A DNA stretch of 64,000 nt, from positions 3,410,001-3,474,000 of the forward strand of contig NZ_CP095741.1 in NCBI RefSeq assembly GCF_023078475.1, written 5' to 3'. The notes beneath the pieces are model-generated. The model was not told the origin of the DNA. It ran no database searches and saw only the letters and a program-made list of their open reading frames with translations. The position numbers were made by a program, and so were the translations under genes. How positions within the stretch are numbered: the stretch's first letter is position 1; each line of letters begins with the position of its first letter. The stretch comes from Luteibacter aegosomaticola. GTDB taxonomy: Bacteria > Pseudomonadota > Gammaproteobacteria > Xanthomonadales > Rhodanobacteraceae. Below are positions 8,147 to 15,585 of the stretch, piece after piece.

Positions 8147-9952
8147 CTAACTGTGTGCCGAGGCTGTAGCACCTCGCGGTGCTTGTTCTACGAGCTTCCA
8201 ATATGAGGAACGTCGCGCAAGCAGCTCGTGATGCTTGCCGGCTTCCACGATTCGACCGCGCTCCATCACCAGAATTTGATCCGCCTGCTCAGCAAGGTCA
8301 AGGCGATGGCTAGCCATGAGAATCGTCCTGCCCCGAAAAACACTCAGAAGCCCCTGACCAACGGCCCGTTCAGTGGGTCTATCCAGCGCACTAGTTGCTT
8401 CATCCAACAGCACGATGCTGGCCGTCGTCTTCATCATTGCTCTGGCTATCAAGATTCGCTGCTTCTGTCCTTCCGACAACTCACGCCCTCCGGCACCGAG
8501 CGCGGTGTCAATCCCGTCAGGAAGGCATGAGATGAAATCCCATGCGGACGCCATTCGCGCCGACAAGATCACGTCGTCCAGGCAAGCGTCGCTAAGTTCG
8601 CCGAATGCGATGTTCTCGCGAACTGTACCGCTCATCAGGACCGTATCTGATCCGACCCATGTCGTCGCGCCGAAGACGGACTCAGTCGAGTAATCAGAAA
8701 ATGGCAAGCCATTGAGGCGTACGACGCCCTCTGAAGGAGACCGGAAGCCAGAAATAAGGGACAGCAGCGACGACTTTCCACTACCGGACTCTCCGACCAA
8801 TAGCGTCAAGGTGCCCGCAGAACATCGAAATGAAACATCGGCCAACGCCTCTGCGCCCTCATATCGCAACGACACGCTATCGAACTCAATGTCAACACGC
8901 CCCGCATTCAGGTGAGCACCCTGAGAGGAATCACCACCAGACCGAGCAAGCGCATCGCGAATCATACCCGCTGAGACAAAAGCGCGCTGGAGGCTGGCAT
9001 ACACCCCCGACAGCCTCCGCATGGATGGTAGTGCAATCCCCATAGCAGTGATGACAGAAAAGAAAGTTCCCGCGCTGACGCGAGCACCGCCAGGAACCTC
9101 CGCGCCCGAGGCCACAACGATGACAAGCGCTAACGAAATCCCTCCGGCCAACTGCGTTAGAGCGCTCGCCGCGGACGACACCCGGGAAAGGCGCATTCCG
9201 ACTTCTGCAAGCGACGACGAGCAGGTCGAAAACCTCGATCGAACAACGGAAAATGCACCAAAAATCCTTATATACCTTGAGCTCGACCACGCTTCGACGA
9301 CAACCGTATTTGCCTCCGAAACCTTTTGTTGATAAGCGGAGCTGAGGCTCCTTATGAACCTCCCGGAACAAATCGCAACAAGCACCAATACCGGGATCAT
9401 TCCAATCATCGTCGCGGCCAAGACCGGACTGAGATAGAACATCACACAAAGACAAAAGACCGAGGTAAACCCATCGAGAATTGCAATCTTCAGGGCGTCC
9501 GTCACCGAGAAAGCAAGCTGCTCGACAGCATACGCCACGCTCGCCACCCTATCGCCAACCGTGTCTGAAGACTCGGTCGCTTCCGACGATGTAAGTTGCG
9601 CAGAAAAGACCTCATCTCTCACATCACGCACCGTGAGTCTACCAACGTAGGCCATACCTACATCACCCACGAAGCCGGCAACACTCCGCAAGGCAAGAAC
9701 GCATACCACCATGGATGCTACGCGCCACACGGACACGGAAGGCGATGCGGAGAAGGTATCGTCGATCATGGGTTGCACCAATCTCGCAAACCCGGCTGCC
9801 GCACCTGCATCGACAAGCATGAACACAATCGCGACGACGCAGTGGAACCAATATGGCGATGCATAACTTAAGATCCATCGGTAGTCCGAGATCCCCCGAT
9901 CTTCGCCATCACTCGCACCAGAACGCTGCTCAAATACCTGCCTTCTAGCCAC
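8147..9952 (-). CDS. ABC exporter with fused membrane and ATPase domains (no peptidase domain)
   Basis: A 601-residue half-transporter. The membrane domain covers about residues 25-320 with roughly six hydrophobic helices; the ATPase has Walker A GESGSGKS (387-394), signature LSEGQ (492-496), Walker B SIVLLDEAT (512-520) and H-loop His549. The Q-loop glutamine looks replaced (WVGSD around 432-436), which is unusual. There is no N-terminal C39 peptidase, so it resembles lipid/peptide exporters of the MsbA or lasso-peptide McjD type. GTG 9952 is chosen because an AGGGG sequence lies six bases before it and it overlaps the upstream gene by 8 bases. It is the last gene of a minus-strand run beginning with a putative precursor peptide, so peptide export or self-immunity is likely. 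Codon use is lower-GC than the surrounding chromosome. Confidence 0.85.
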   Translation of the reverse strand: MARRQVFEQRSGASDGEDRGISDYRWILSYASPYWFHCVVAIVFMLVDAGAAAGFARLVQPMIDDTFSASPSVSVWRVASMVVCVLALRSVAGFVGDVGMAYVGRLTVRDVRDEVFSAQLTSSEATESSDTVGDRVASVAYAVEQLAFSVTDALKIAILDGFTSVFCLCVMFYLSPVLAATMIGMIPVLVLVAICSGRFIRSLSSAYQQKVSEANTVVVEAWSSSRYIRIFGAFSVVRSRFSTCSSSLAEVGMRLSRVSSAASALTQLAGGISLALVIVVASGAEVPGGARVSAGTFFSVITAMGIALPSMRRLSGVYASLQRAFVSAGMIRDALARSGGDSSQGAHLNAGRVDIEFDSVSLRYEGAEALADVSFRCSAGTLTLLVGESGSGKSSLLSLISGFRSPSEGVVRLNGLPFSDYSTESVFGATTWVGSDTVLMSGTVRENIAFGELSDACLDDVILSARMASAWDFISCLPDGIDTALGAGGRELSEGQKQRILIARAMMKTTASIVLLDEATSALDRPTERAVGQGLLSVFRGRTILMASHRLDLAEQADQILVMERGRIVEAGKHHELLARRSSYWKLVEQAPRGATASAHS

Positions 9953-10733
9953 GACCCACCCCTTGAAGGAGCTCGGCCGCGATCGCTGCAGACCTGACGC
10001 ATTTACAAGACTCCGAGATCTCACGCAAACAGGCAACTGAGCGAGGACCCGCCAGGTAGCGACCAAGCTCAAGCAAGGACATGCGCTTCGCAACCACGTT
10101 CTCGACCATTCCTATGATCATCTTTCTCTTCGGATCAAAATAGAACTGATCCCCGTAAAGCACGTCTTCCCCACTAACGATGAGATTCAGCGATGCAGAC
10201 GGCTCCAATGGAGGCAGCTGTGCATGCACGTCAGATCCTTTTGAATAGATGACTACACGCCCTTTACGAAGCTGCCACTCCCCGACAGACCTGATATCGA
10301 CAGTATCCGCCACATTCAATTGCCTCTCGCTTGCCGGCACCTCGAATAGGTCGGTGACGTAGCCAGGACCGTAGATATTTGTCGTCGCGAATGAAAAATT
10401 ATGATCGTGGTATGCATTGTATGAGAGCGCAGATTTCTCACCACGAGTCACGGCGACCGAAGGCCAAATGTTGGCGCGCACTGTAAATGGACCAAACCGA
10501 TCAAGGATGCAGCTTTGTGCCGAATACATCGCGAAATCAGGCTCTCTCCAGAGACCTATGTCTTTGGCCATCTGCGAAAGAAGAATTTCTTCATTATTGG
10601 CGAGCGCCACAAGATCGAGGCTGATATTTCTTAGCGTCGCCTCATCCTGCGGATCGACCTTAGCGACAACCCGCCTCCGGAATTCGCTCAGACCAATGAT
10701 TTCATCCGTGAATGCACTCACTTCAACAGGCAT
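9945..10733 (-). CDS. Unknown cupin-like protein with helical tail (possible peptide-modifying or peptide-binding protein)
   Basis: 262 residues. Around residues 105-125 a YHDHNFSFATT stretch followed by GPG looks like cupin motif 1 (His109, His111), and residues 159-175 (GRVVIYSKGSDVHAQ) look like motif 2 with His170, so a metal-binding cupin site is plausible. Residues ~205-255 are helical and Cys-containing, resembling the end of the upstream protein. The FYFD segment (197-200) can be aligned with WEFD in that neighbour, which suggests the two are distant paralogues. ATG 10733 follows AGGGAG by nine bases and overlaps the upstream gene by 11 bases. No family was recognised by name; function is inferred only from fold-like motifs and from its place between a short peptide gene and an ABC exporter. 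Confidence 0.7.
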   Translation of the reverse strand: MPVEVSAFTDEIIGLSEFRRRVVAKVDPQDEATLRNISLDLVALANNEEILLSQMAKDIGLWREPDFAMYSAQSCILDRFGPFTVRANIWPSVAVTRGEKSALSYNAYHDHNFSFATTNIYGPGYVTDLFEVPASERQLNVADTVDIRSVGEWQLRKGRVVIYSKGSDVHAQLPPLEPSASLNLIVSGEDVLYGDQFYFDPKRKMIIGMVENVVAKRMSLLELGRYLAGPRSVACLREISESCKCVRSAAIAAELLQGVGRG

Positions 10734-11649
10734 GGTTAGCACTCCCTCGCATTGACTTGATTATCCCTAGCGCCGAATTCCTAACGTATGGATTCGAGTC
10801 CGTGGTGAGACGGTCCAACAGTTTCCGGCCAACTGTGGAATCAAGAGAAAAAGCGCACTTCATGCACGCCCACCGAACATTGAAATCAGGGTGATCGATA
10901 AGGTCGGCCACCTGCGAAATTGCAGGCACGTACCTGAATCTCTCGATCTCGCCAAGCATGGACTTAATTACGACACTTTCACGGGAAAGCATAACGGCGC
11001 CGAGAGGCGCGCCAGTGTTACGATCAAATTCCCACCTTTGTGAACGCGATGGCTTCATAGCCAGCTCGACGATGCAGCAATGCTCCGCCGAATCACTGTT
11101 CAGTTCGAGCGTCTCTCGCGGCGCGTCAATGTCGATTCGTGTCCATGGTAGAAATTCTCTACCGCCTCGGCTTTCGATCCGAGCCGTCGGATCGAATACA
11201 TCCAGGTCTGCCGAAGATGGCATTGAAAAGACATGGAAGCCGACCTTCTCCGGGCCAACAGCAAAGATGACGGAAGGTGCCGCCATCGTGGACGAAATGG
11301 CCGTCATTCGCTCGTCGACTGGATCCACGACATTTCTCCCAAGTTCCTTTCGCTTTGTCGATCTGACAGAGAAGTGGAAGGCATCAGACTCGCACAGGAG
11401 GAATCCCTGAACCCCCCAGTCTCGTCCACCGTTGTATAGCGGATCAGATACCAGCTTACCCGCGGCACGGGAGAACACCTGGTCCCATATATCCCTTTGT
11501 ATGATGCTCTCGAATCCTTCCACTGCCGGCCAGAACGACGACTCGTTGTGCTTGACCAGCCTCTCGTCCACCGTGCGCAGGAAATTCACCAACTCGGGCA
11601 CACGCGCGACTGCGTAACTCATGTGATTAATCACGGAAACCTCTTCCAT
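10723..11649 (-). CDS. Unknown protein with C-terminal HEAT-like repeats
   Basis: 308 residues without signal peptide or membrane segments. Residues ~240-300 form two HEAT-like helical repeats (HPDFNVRWACMKCAFSLD and DSNPYVRNSALGIIKSM, each with the D-x-x-V-R pattern). The central part (residues ~75-235) is beta-rich and aligns loosely with the cupin-like downstream protein, including AFHFS opposite HNFSF and WEFD opposite FYFD; the paired cupin histidines appear degenerate here. HEAT repeats usually bind proteins or peptides, so a substrate-recognition role is a reasonable guess. It is the first large gene of the minus-strand island, 41 bases after the small peptide gene, with a hairpin between them. 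It overlaps the next gene by 11 bases. Lower GC than neighbours outside the island. Confidence 0.7.
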   Translation of the reverse strand: MEEVSVINHMSYAVARVPELVNFLRTVDERLVKHNESSFWPAVEGFESIIQRDIWDQVFSRAAGKLVSDPLYNGGRDWGVQGFLLCESDAFHFSVRSTKRKELGRNVVDPVDERMTAISSTMAAPSVIFAVGPEKVGFHVFSMPSSADLDVFDPTARIESRGGREFLPWTRIDIDAPRETLELNSDSAEHCCIVELAMKPSRSQRWEFDRNTGAPLGAVMLSRESVVIKSMLGEIERFRYVPAISQVADLIDHPDFNVRWACMKCAFSLDSTVGRKLLDRLTTDSNPYVRNSALGIIKSMRGSANHAC

Positions 11650-11658
11650 AAGTGCGGA

Positions 11659-11674
11659 GCCTCACACTTGAGGC
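11659..11674 (-). other. Short hairpin between peptide gene and downstream genes
   Basis: GCCTCA and TGAGGC pair across a 4-base loop in the 41-base gap between the 42-residue peptide gene and the 308-residue protein. Partial terminators or processing hairpins at this place are common in RiPP operons, where the precursor is made in excess over the enzymes. There is no T-run, so it may be mRNA-stabilising rather than terminating. Confidence 0.4.
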
Positions 11675-11690
11675 CCCGCCATCGTCCCTA

Positions 11691-11819
11691 TCAGGACCAG
11701 CGCTGAACTTCCTGGACGATCTCAATCCACAGCGGAGGCTTATCGACACCAAATTCTGCGATCTGGCCGACGATTGACGCTTGGTACGGCAGATCAGGGA
11801 TGCACACTTCGTCGTTCAT
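11691..11819 (-). CDS. Putative 42-residue precursor peptide (RiPP-like)
   Basis: A short frame with ATG at 11819 and TGA at 11691, preceded by a GAGAG Shine-Dalgarno-like sequence about eight bases upstream. The peptide starts MNDEVCIP and ends QEVQRWS. It has one Cys (residue 6), Tyr12, a Lys-Pro-Pro at 27-29, and tryptophans at 31 and 41; it is acidic in both halves and has no membrane segment. There is no Gly-Gly motif, consistent with the downstream exporter lacking a C39 peptidase. Position, size and order (peptide, hairpin, two unknown soluble proteins, ABC exporter) are those of a ribosomal peptide cluster. It could instead be a small regulator or a chance frame; nothing in the sequence alone proves translation. 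Confidence 0.5.
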   Translation of the reverse strand: MNDEVCIPDLPYQASIVGQIAEFGVDKPPLWIEIVQEVQRWS

Positions 11820-12281
11820 GTTGTTTCTCTCGATGGGCGCCGGGATGGCGCACGAGAAATGCTACGTCGTCGCCCTTTTTAAAGACGCCGGACGTTGCCC
11901 CTACGCCACGTGGGCGATGGACGAGATCTTTGTAGGCGCAATCCGTCAAAGGCGTTGCGTTGCCCAGCCACACACTTTGTTGTGGTCCGAAGGCATACAA
12001 AGAGAAGCCACGCACACCGCACTTGAGCCGGCCTCAATTGGGAGCTAGCGGTCACCTTTGCGTCTTTGAACGCTCACGCGATTCGACGTGTGACCAGGGC
12101 CCATTCAAAGAACGACGTTGTCAGCGAATCCCTACGAAACGACGCGACTTGGTGCTGCGTCGATCTCCTCCACAGCCTACAGGATCGAGTTCTTCGCTCC
12201 GCCAGGATAGGCACTGGTCGGCGGCATGTCGTCGTTCGCCTGAAAACGGGGAGCGCTTACCCCCCTTTTAAAGGAGTATCT
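11820..12281. other. Gene-poor stretch upstream of the putative peptide operon
   Basis: About 460 bases with no frame I can support on either strand. It must contain the promoter of the minus-strand peptide operon: a TTGACG lies near 11955 on the minus strand, but no convincing -10 box stands at the right distance. A CCACA-TGTGG inverted pair occurs near 11970-11985. Base composition is lower-GC, as in the island. Confidence 0.4.
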
Positions 12282-12554
12282 ATGAGCCTAGCGTCGAGCT
12301 TCTCGCTTGCTGCACTTCTGATTTCTACCCCGCATATGAACGCCGTACACCAGGGCCATACTGTCGGCGTTCATGGTTCCGCCATCGCTGCTTCCGCGAG
12401 CCTCGCGCGCAGTTTCGCGGTAGCTCAGGTACGCGGAACTTGCAGAGACCGATACCGTGGCGACCTTGTCGGCCAACCTCGAGTGGACGTCGCCCGAACG
12501 GGGAGCATGTTCCGCGCAACCGCCTACGGCACGTGCCGAGCACAGACGACTTAA
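12282..12554 (+). CDS. Small hypothetical protein with strong ribosome binding site, possibly frameshifted
   Basis: ATG 12282 is preceded by AAAGGAGTATCT, one of the best Shine-Dalgarno sequences in the region, and the first ~45 codons (MSLASSFSLAALL start, Ala/Ser-rich) read like a real small protein. From about 12448 the codon pattern looks better in another frame (YAELAETDTVATLSANLEW), which suggests that an ancestral gene has been shifted, or that the second half is not coding. As written the product has 90 residues. It runs opposite to the peptide operon and to the MFS gene. No family recognised. Confidence 0.4.
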   Translation: MSLASSFSLAALLISTPHMNAVHQGHTVGVHGSAIAASASLARSFAVAQVRGTCRDRYRGDLVGQPRVDVARTGSMFRATAYGTCRAQTT

Positions 12555-12626
12555 TTCTCTCCGACCGCATCGGGCTGCGGCGCGTCGAGCGCCCCAGCCC
12601 GATCATGGAGGCTGTGAGTGCGGACT

Positions 12627-13946
12627 TCAGTCCTCAAGAATGAGGCTATCCCGCCGCGTATCCCGCATCCGCAGGTACACCACCAGCGACAGGCCGATCA
12701 TGGCGGTCACGTACCAGTAGAACCCCTGTTCCCATCCCGCGCCCTTGAGGCTAAGCGCGACATACTCGGCGGTGCCGCCGAAGACGGTGTTTGCCAGGGC
12801 GTACGGCAACGCCACGCCAAGTGCGCGGATGTGTGCGGGGAATAGTTCCGCTTTCACCACGGCATTGATCGAGGTGTAGCCCGTAACGATGACCAGCGCG
12901 GCCATCACGAGAAGCCCTGCGATGACCGGATCGCGTGTCGTCTCCAGCGTGCTGAAGATCGGGTAGGTGAAGACCACGCCGAGTACACCAAACGCCACCA
13001 TGAGCGGCTTGCGGCCGGTACGGTCGCTTAGCGCGCCGGCCACCGGCTGGAGCAGCATGAAGACGAACAGTGTCACCGCGTTGATCTGGCTGGCGGCCTC
13101 GCGGGTGAAACCACTGGTGTTCACCAGGAACTTCTGCATGTAGATCGAGTAGGCGTAAAACGCAAGGGTGCCACCGGCGGTCAGCAGCATGACCAGAAGC
13201 GTTTCCTTCGGGTGGTGCTTGAACAGGGCAAGGAAGCCGGATCTCGGCGCATCGCTTGCCTTCACGTTCTTGAAGCTCTCGGTCTCCGCCAGCCCGCGGC
13301 GGATGCGAAAGACCACGATAGCCAGTACCGCGCCGATAGCGAACGGAATGCGCCAGCCCCAGGCATCCAGCGTATCCTTCGCCATGAAGGACTGCAGCAC
13401 GAGGAGCAGCAGGATCGCGAGCAACTGGCCAGAAATCAGCGTGACGTACTGGAAGGCGGAATAGAACCCACGACGGTCTTTGCCTGCCATCTCAGACAGG
13501 TACGTGGCGCTTGCACCATATTCGCCGCCCACCGAAAGGCCCTGCATCATGCGGGCGATAACGAGCAAAGCCGGTGCGGCGATGCCGATACTCTCGTAGC
13601 CTGGCGTGCAGGCGATGATCAGCGAGCCGGCACACATCAGGGTCACCGACAAGGTCAGGCCAGCCTTCCGCCCGCGCCGGTCGGCGTAGACACCCATGAT
13701 CCACGCCCCGATGGGCCGCATGACGAAGCCCACCGCGAAGACGGCCGCGGCGCTCAGCAACTGTGCGGTCTGGTTGCCCTTGGGAAAGAAGTGCGGCGCG
13801 AAGTAAAGCGTGAAAGCCGCATATACGTACCAGTCGAACCATTCCACCAGGTTGCCGGTAGAACCGCCAATGATGGACTTAAGGCGGTGGCGGGTGGAGA
13901 GGCTTGCGTCGGTGGAAGACGCTGAAGAAGTACGTGCGGAGGACAT
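12627..13946 (-). CDS. MFS transporter of the metabolite:H+ symporter family (KgtP/ShiA/ProP-like)
   Basis: 439 residues with twelve predicted membrane segments. The N-terminus has the family-specific GNLVEWFDWYVYA motif, the loop 2-3 signature appears as YADRRGRKAGL, and ARMMQGLSVGGEYGASATYLSEMA is the classical metabolite:H+ symporter helix 5 motif; a second DRTGRKP copy lies in the other half. Members import alpha-ketoglutarate, citrate, shikimate or betaine with protons. Closest in feel to alpha-ketoglutarate permease KgtP, but the substrate cannot be read from sequence. It is downstream of the TolC-like gene on the same strand with a 135-base gap, so co-transcription is uncertain. Confidence 0.88.
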   Translation of the reverse strand: MSSARTSSASSTDASLSTRHRLKSIIGGSTGNLVEWFDWYVYAAFTLYFAPHFFPKGNQTAQLLSAAAVFAVGFVMRPIGAWIMGVYADRRGRKAGLTLSVTLMCAGSLIIACTPGYESIGIAAPALLVIARMMQGLSVGGEYGASATYLSEMAGKDRRGFYSAFQYVTLISGQLLAILLLLVLQSFMAKDTLDAWGWRIPFAIGAVLAIVVFRIRRGLAETESFKNVKASDAPRSGFLALFKHHPKETLLVMLLTAGGTLAFYAYSIYMQKFLVNTSGFTREAASQINAVTLFVFMLLQPVAGALSDRTGRKPLMVAFGVLGVVFTYPIFSTLETTRDPVIAGLLVMAALVIVTGYTSINAVVKAELFPAHIRALGVALPYALANTVFGGTAEYVALSLKGAGWEQGFYWYVTAMIGLSLVVYLRMRDTRRDSLILED

Positions 13947-14081
13947 GCGGCGGAGCCCGGAACGGAGGATCGAACTCGGACCTTACACGACTCCGGGTTT
14001 TGGGCTCTCCTGACGACTGCTTGCTCCGAAGCGATAGTGCAGAAAGCCCTGCAAAACGCCTGCGGGCCCTGCCCCATTGAG

Positions 14082-15446
14082 CTAAATCTCACCCATGGCG
14101 ATGGTGTCCAGATCACCCACCATCGCTCCGAGCCTAAGATTGTTCTCAGCCAAGTCAGCGCGCGAACGAGCATCAGCGAGGCGTGCGTCAATCAGCCGGC
14201 GCTCGGCGCCAAGGCGATCCGCCCAACTACGTGTTCCGGCGGAGAAGCCCCTCACCACCGCGTCCCGTGCGGCCTCGGCGGCAAGGACGGCACTCCGCGC
14301 GGATTCGAGCAGCCTGGAACCATCATTCGCCTTTCGGGAAGCCGTCCGAACCTTTCGAACCATGTCACGGCGCGCCGTCTCCAGAGCGTCTTCCTTCGCA
14401 CTGCGGCGCGCTGCCTCTTGCTGAACGCGTGACATGACGGCGGTACCTGCGATCAAGGGCACGTTCAACGTCAACATCATCGAGACAATGGGCCGGCCGT
14501 TGTGCCGAATACCAGCGCCGCTACGCCCTGCCCGATCCGTCCATACGGTCGCCACGCCGTAACTCGCCTCGAACCGAAGGGTAGGCAGGTGTGCTGCCCG
14601 CGCCGCGGAGAAGCGATACCCAGAGGCGAGTACTTCATGCCCTGCACCGACCAACAACGGATGGCGCAGGGCATCCTCGATGAGCGCGGCCGCCGGCCGG
14701 TGGTGCGGCCTGACCAGTGCGGTCATGAGCGACGGGTGCGACTTGTCGGGAGGTGACGGGCCACCGCTCAGCAAGCGGTACTGGACGAGAGAGTCCTCCC
14801 ATTGGCGCTTCGCCTCAATCACGGCCGTGGTGGCGGCGGCGCTTTGGGAGATCGCTTCCGCCACGTCAGTGACAGGAGAGAGGCCTACCTCGAGCCGAAG
14901 GCGAGCGAGATCAGTTAGCGCCAACCACGCGCGCGCGCTCTCCTCTGCCAGCATAAGCCGCTCACGATCTCGATACACCATGACCTCCGCGAGCATCCGG
15001 CGGAACAAGAGATCGCGACGTGCAGCTGCCATCCTCGCTTCGGCGACCCGTGCATTGGCCCTGGCCGCCTGGATCTCGTAGTGCGCGGGCATGTCGATCA
15101 CAGGCAACGTGAGCGACAACGCCAGCGACCGCTTCCGGGTAAATCCGGGATCGAAGCTCTGCGCATCCCGGGACACATCGGTGGTAGCCCAGCGATGGAG
15201 CCCGGCGCCAACCACAGACGTCTTATGAGTGAACGACACGCGCGCGTCCACCCGCGGAAAACGCTGCGCAAGCGCTTGCCCTACCTCCTCCCTCGCCGCC
15301 GCCTGTTCGTGCACAGCCTGAGCGAAAACCGGATCATCCAAAGCGTAGGACGCGCGGTCACCTGACGCGTCGTAGCCGTACGCCAGGCGCGGCACGATGG
15401 CCCACGCCATGGCTATCGCGAGTGTTCCCGTTCGCATGTCCGTCAT
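14082..15446 (-). CDS. TolC-family outer-membrane efflux protein
   Basis: 454 residues beginning with a signal sequence (MTDMRTGTLAIAMAWAIVP, cleavage near residue 24). The remainder has the long amphipathic helices and duplicated layout of outer membrane efflux proteins (residues ~40-240 and ~250-450), rich in Ala/Arg heptads such as AARANARVAEARMAAARRDL. Family members form trimeric channels used by RND, ABC or MFS pumps. ATG 15446 is preferred because AAGGA stands eight bases before it. No membrane-fusion protein is encoded next to it. It could serve the neighbouring MFS transporter or the ABC exporter of the island, but that is inference. It starts about 140 bases from the proA stop on the same strand. 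Confidence 0.8.
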   Translation of the reverse strand: MTDMRTGTLAIAMAWAIVPRLAYGYDASGDRASYALDDPVFAQAVHEQAAAREEVGQALAQRFPRVDARVSFTHKTSVVGAGLHRWATTDVSRDAQSFDPGFTRKRSLALSLTLPVIDMPAHYEIQAARANARVAEARMAAARRDLLFRRMLAEVMVYRDRERLMLAEESARAWLALTDLARLRLEVGLSPVTDVAEAISQSAAATTAVIEAKRQWEDSLVQYRLLSGGPSPPDKSHPSLMTALVRPHHRPAAALIEDALRHPLLVGAGHEVLASGYRFSAARAAHLPTLRFEASYGVATVWTDRAGRSGAGIRHNGRPIVSMMLTLNVPLIAGTAVMSRVQQEAARRSAKEDALETARRDMVRKVRTASRKANDGSRLLESARSAVLAAEAARDAVVRGFSAGTRSWADRLGAERRLIDARLADARSRADLAENNLRLGAMVGDLDTIAMGEI

Positions 15447-15507
15447 CCATTCCGTCCTTGATCACTGGCGGCATGATCAGGACGACCGTGGATCTCGGGA
15501 ATCAGCC

Positions 15508-15526
15508 TACGCCGCTGATCGGCGTA
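15508..15526. repeat. Seven-base inverted repeat (TACGCCG/CGGCGTA)
   Basis: A perfect palindrome with a 5-base loop in the proA-tolC-like gap. It lies about 60 bases upstream of the TolC-like start on the minus strand and could be an operator half-site pair or part of a terminator region. No repressor gene is adjacent. Confidence 0.35.
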
Positions 15527-15548
15527 AGGCTCTGCCTACACTGTGCCC

Positions 15549-15580
15549 CCCGAACGCCGCGGGGCTTTGCGGCGGTTCGG
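15549..15580 (-). terminator. Hairpin after proA (end of arg-pro cluster)
   Basis: CCGAACGCCGC pairs with GCGGCGGTTCGG (one bulged G) around an 8-base loop, six bases past the proA stop. There is no clear T-run, so termination would be weak or Rho-assisted. Its place at the end of the eight-gene arg-pro run supports the call. Confidence 0.5.
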
Positions 15581-15585
15581 CAGGA

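Noticed and set aside
11881..11938. Sequence with GTGGGCGATGGACGAGATCTTTGTAGG reminiscent of a decayed type A REP.
   Set aside because: Too many differences and no paired half; similarity may be chance.
11800..12048. Plus-strand frame of 82 codons covering the region upstream of the precursor peptide.
   Set aside because: Poor codon pattern and no good ribosome site; it overlaps the better-supported minus-strand peptide.
12457..12720. Frame with YAELAETDTVATLSANLEW that looks partly coding.
   Set aside because: No start or ribosome site of its own and it runs into the MFS gene's antisense; kept only as a hint of frameshift in the 12282 gene.
13946..14081. tRNA-like sequence on the minus strand: TTTAGCTCAATGGGGCAG resembles a D-arm and GAGTTCGATCCTCCGTTCCG a T-arm/acceptor part.
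   Set aside because: The parts are too far apart, the T-stem has a mismatch, no anticodon stem or CCA end could be fitted. At most a decayed tRNA relic.
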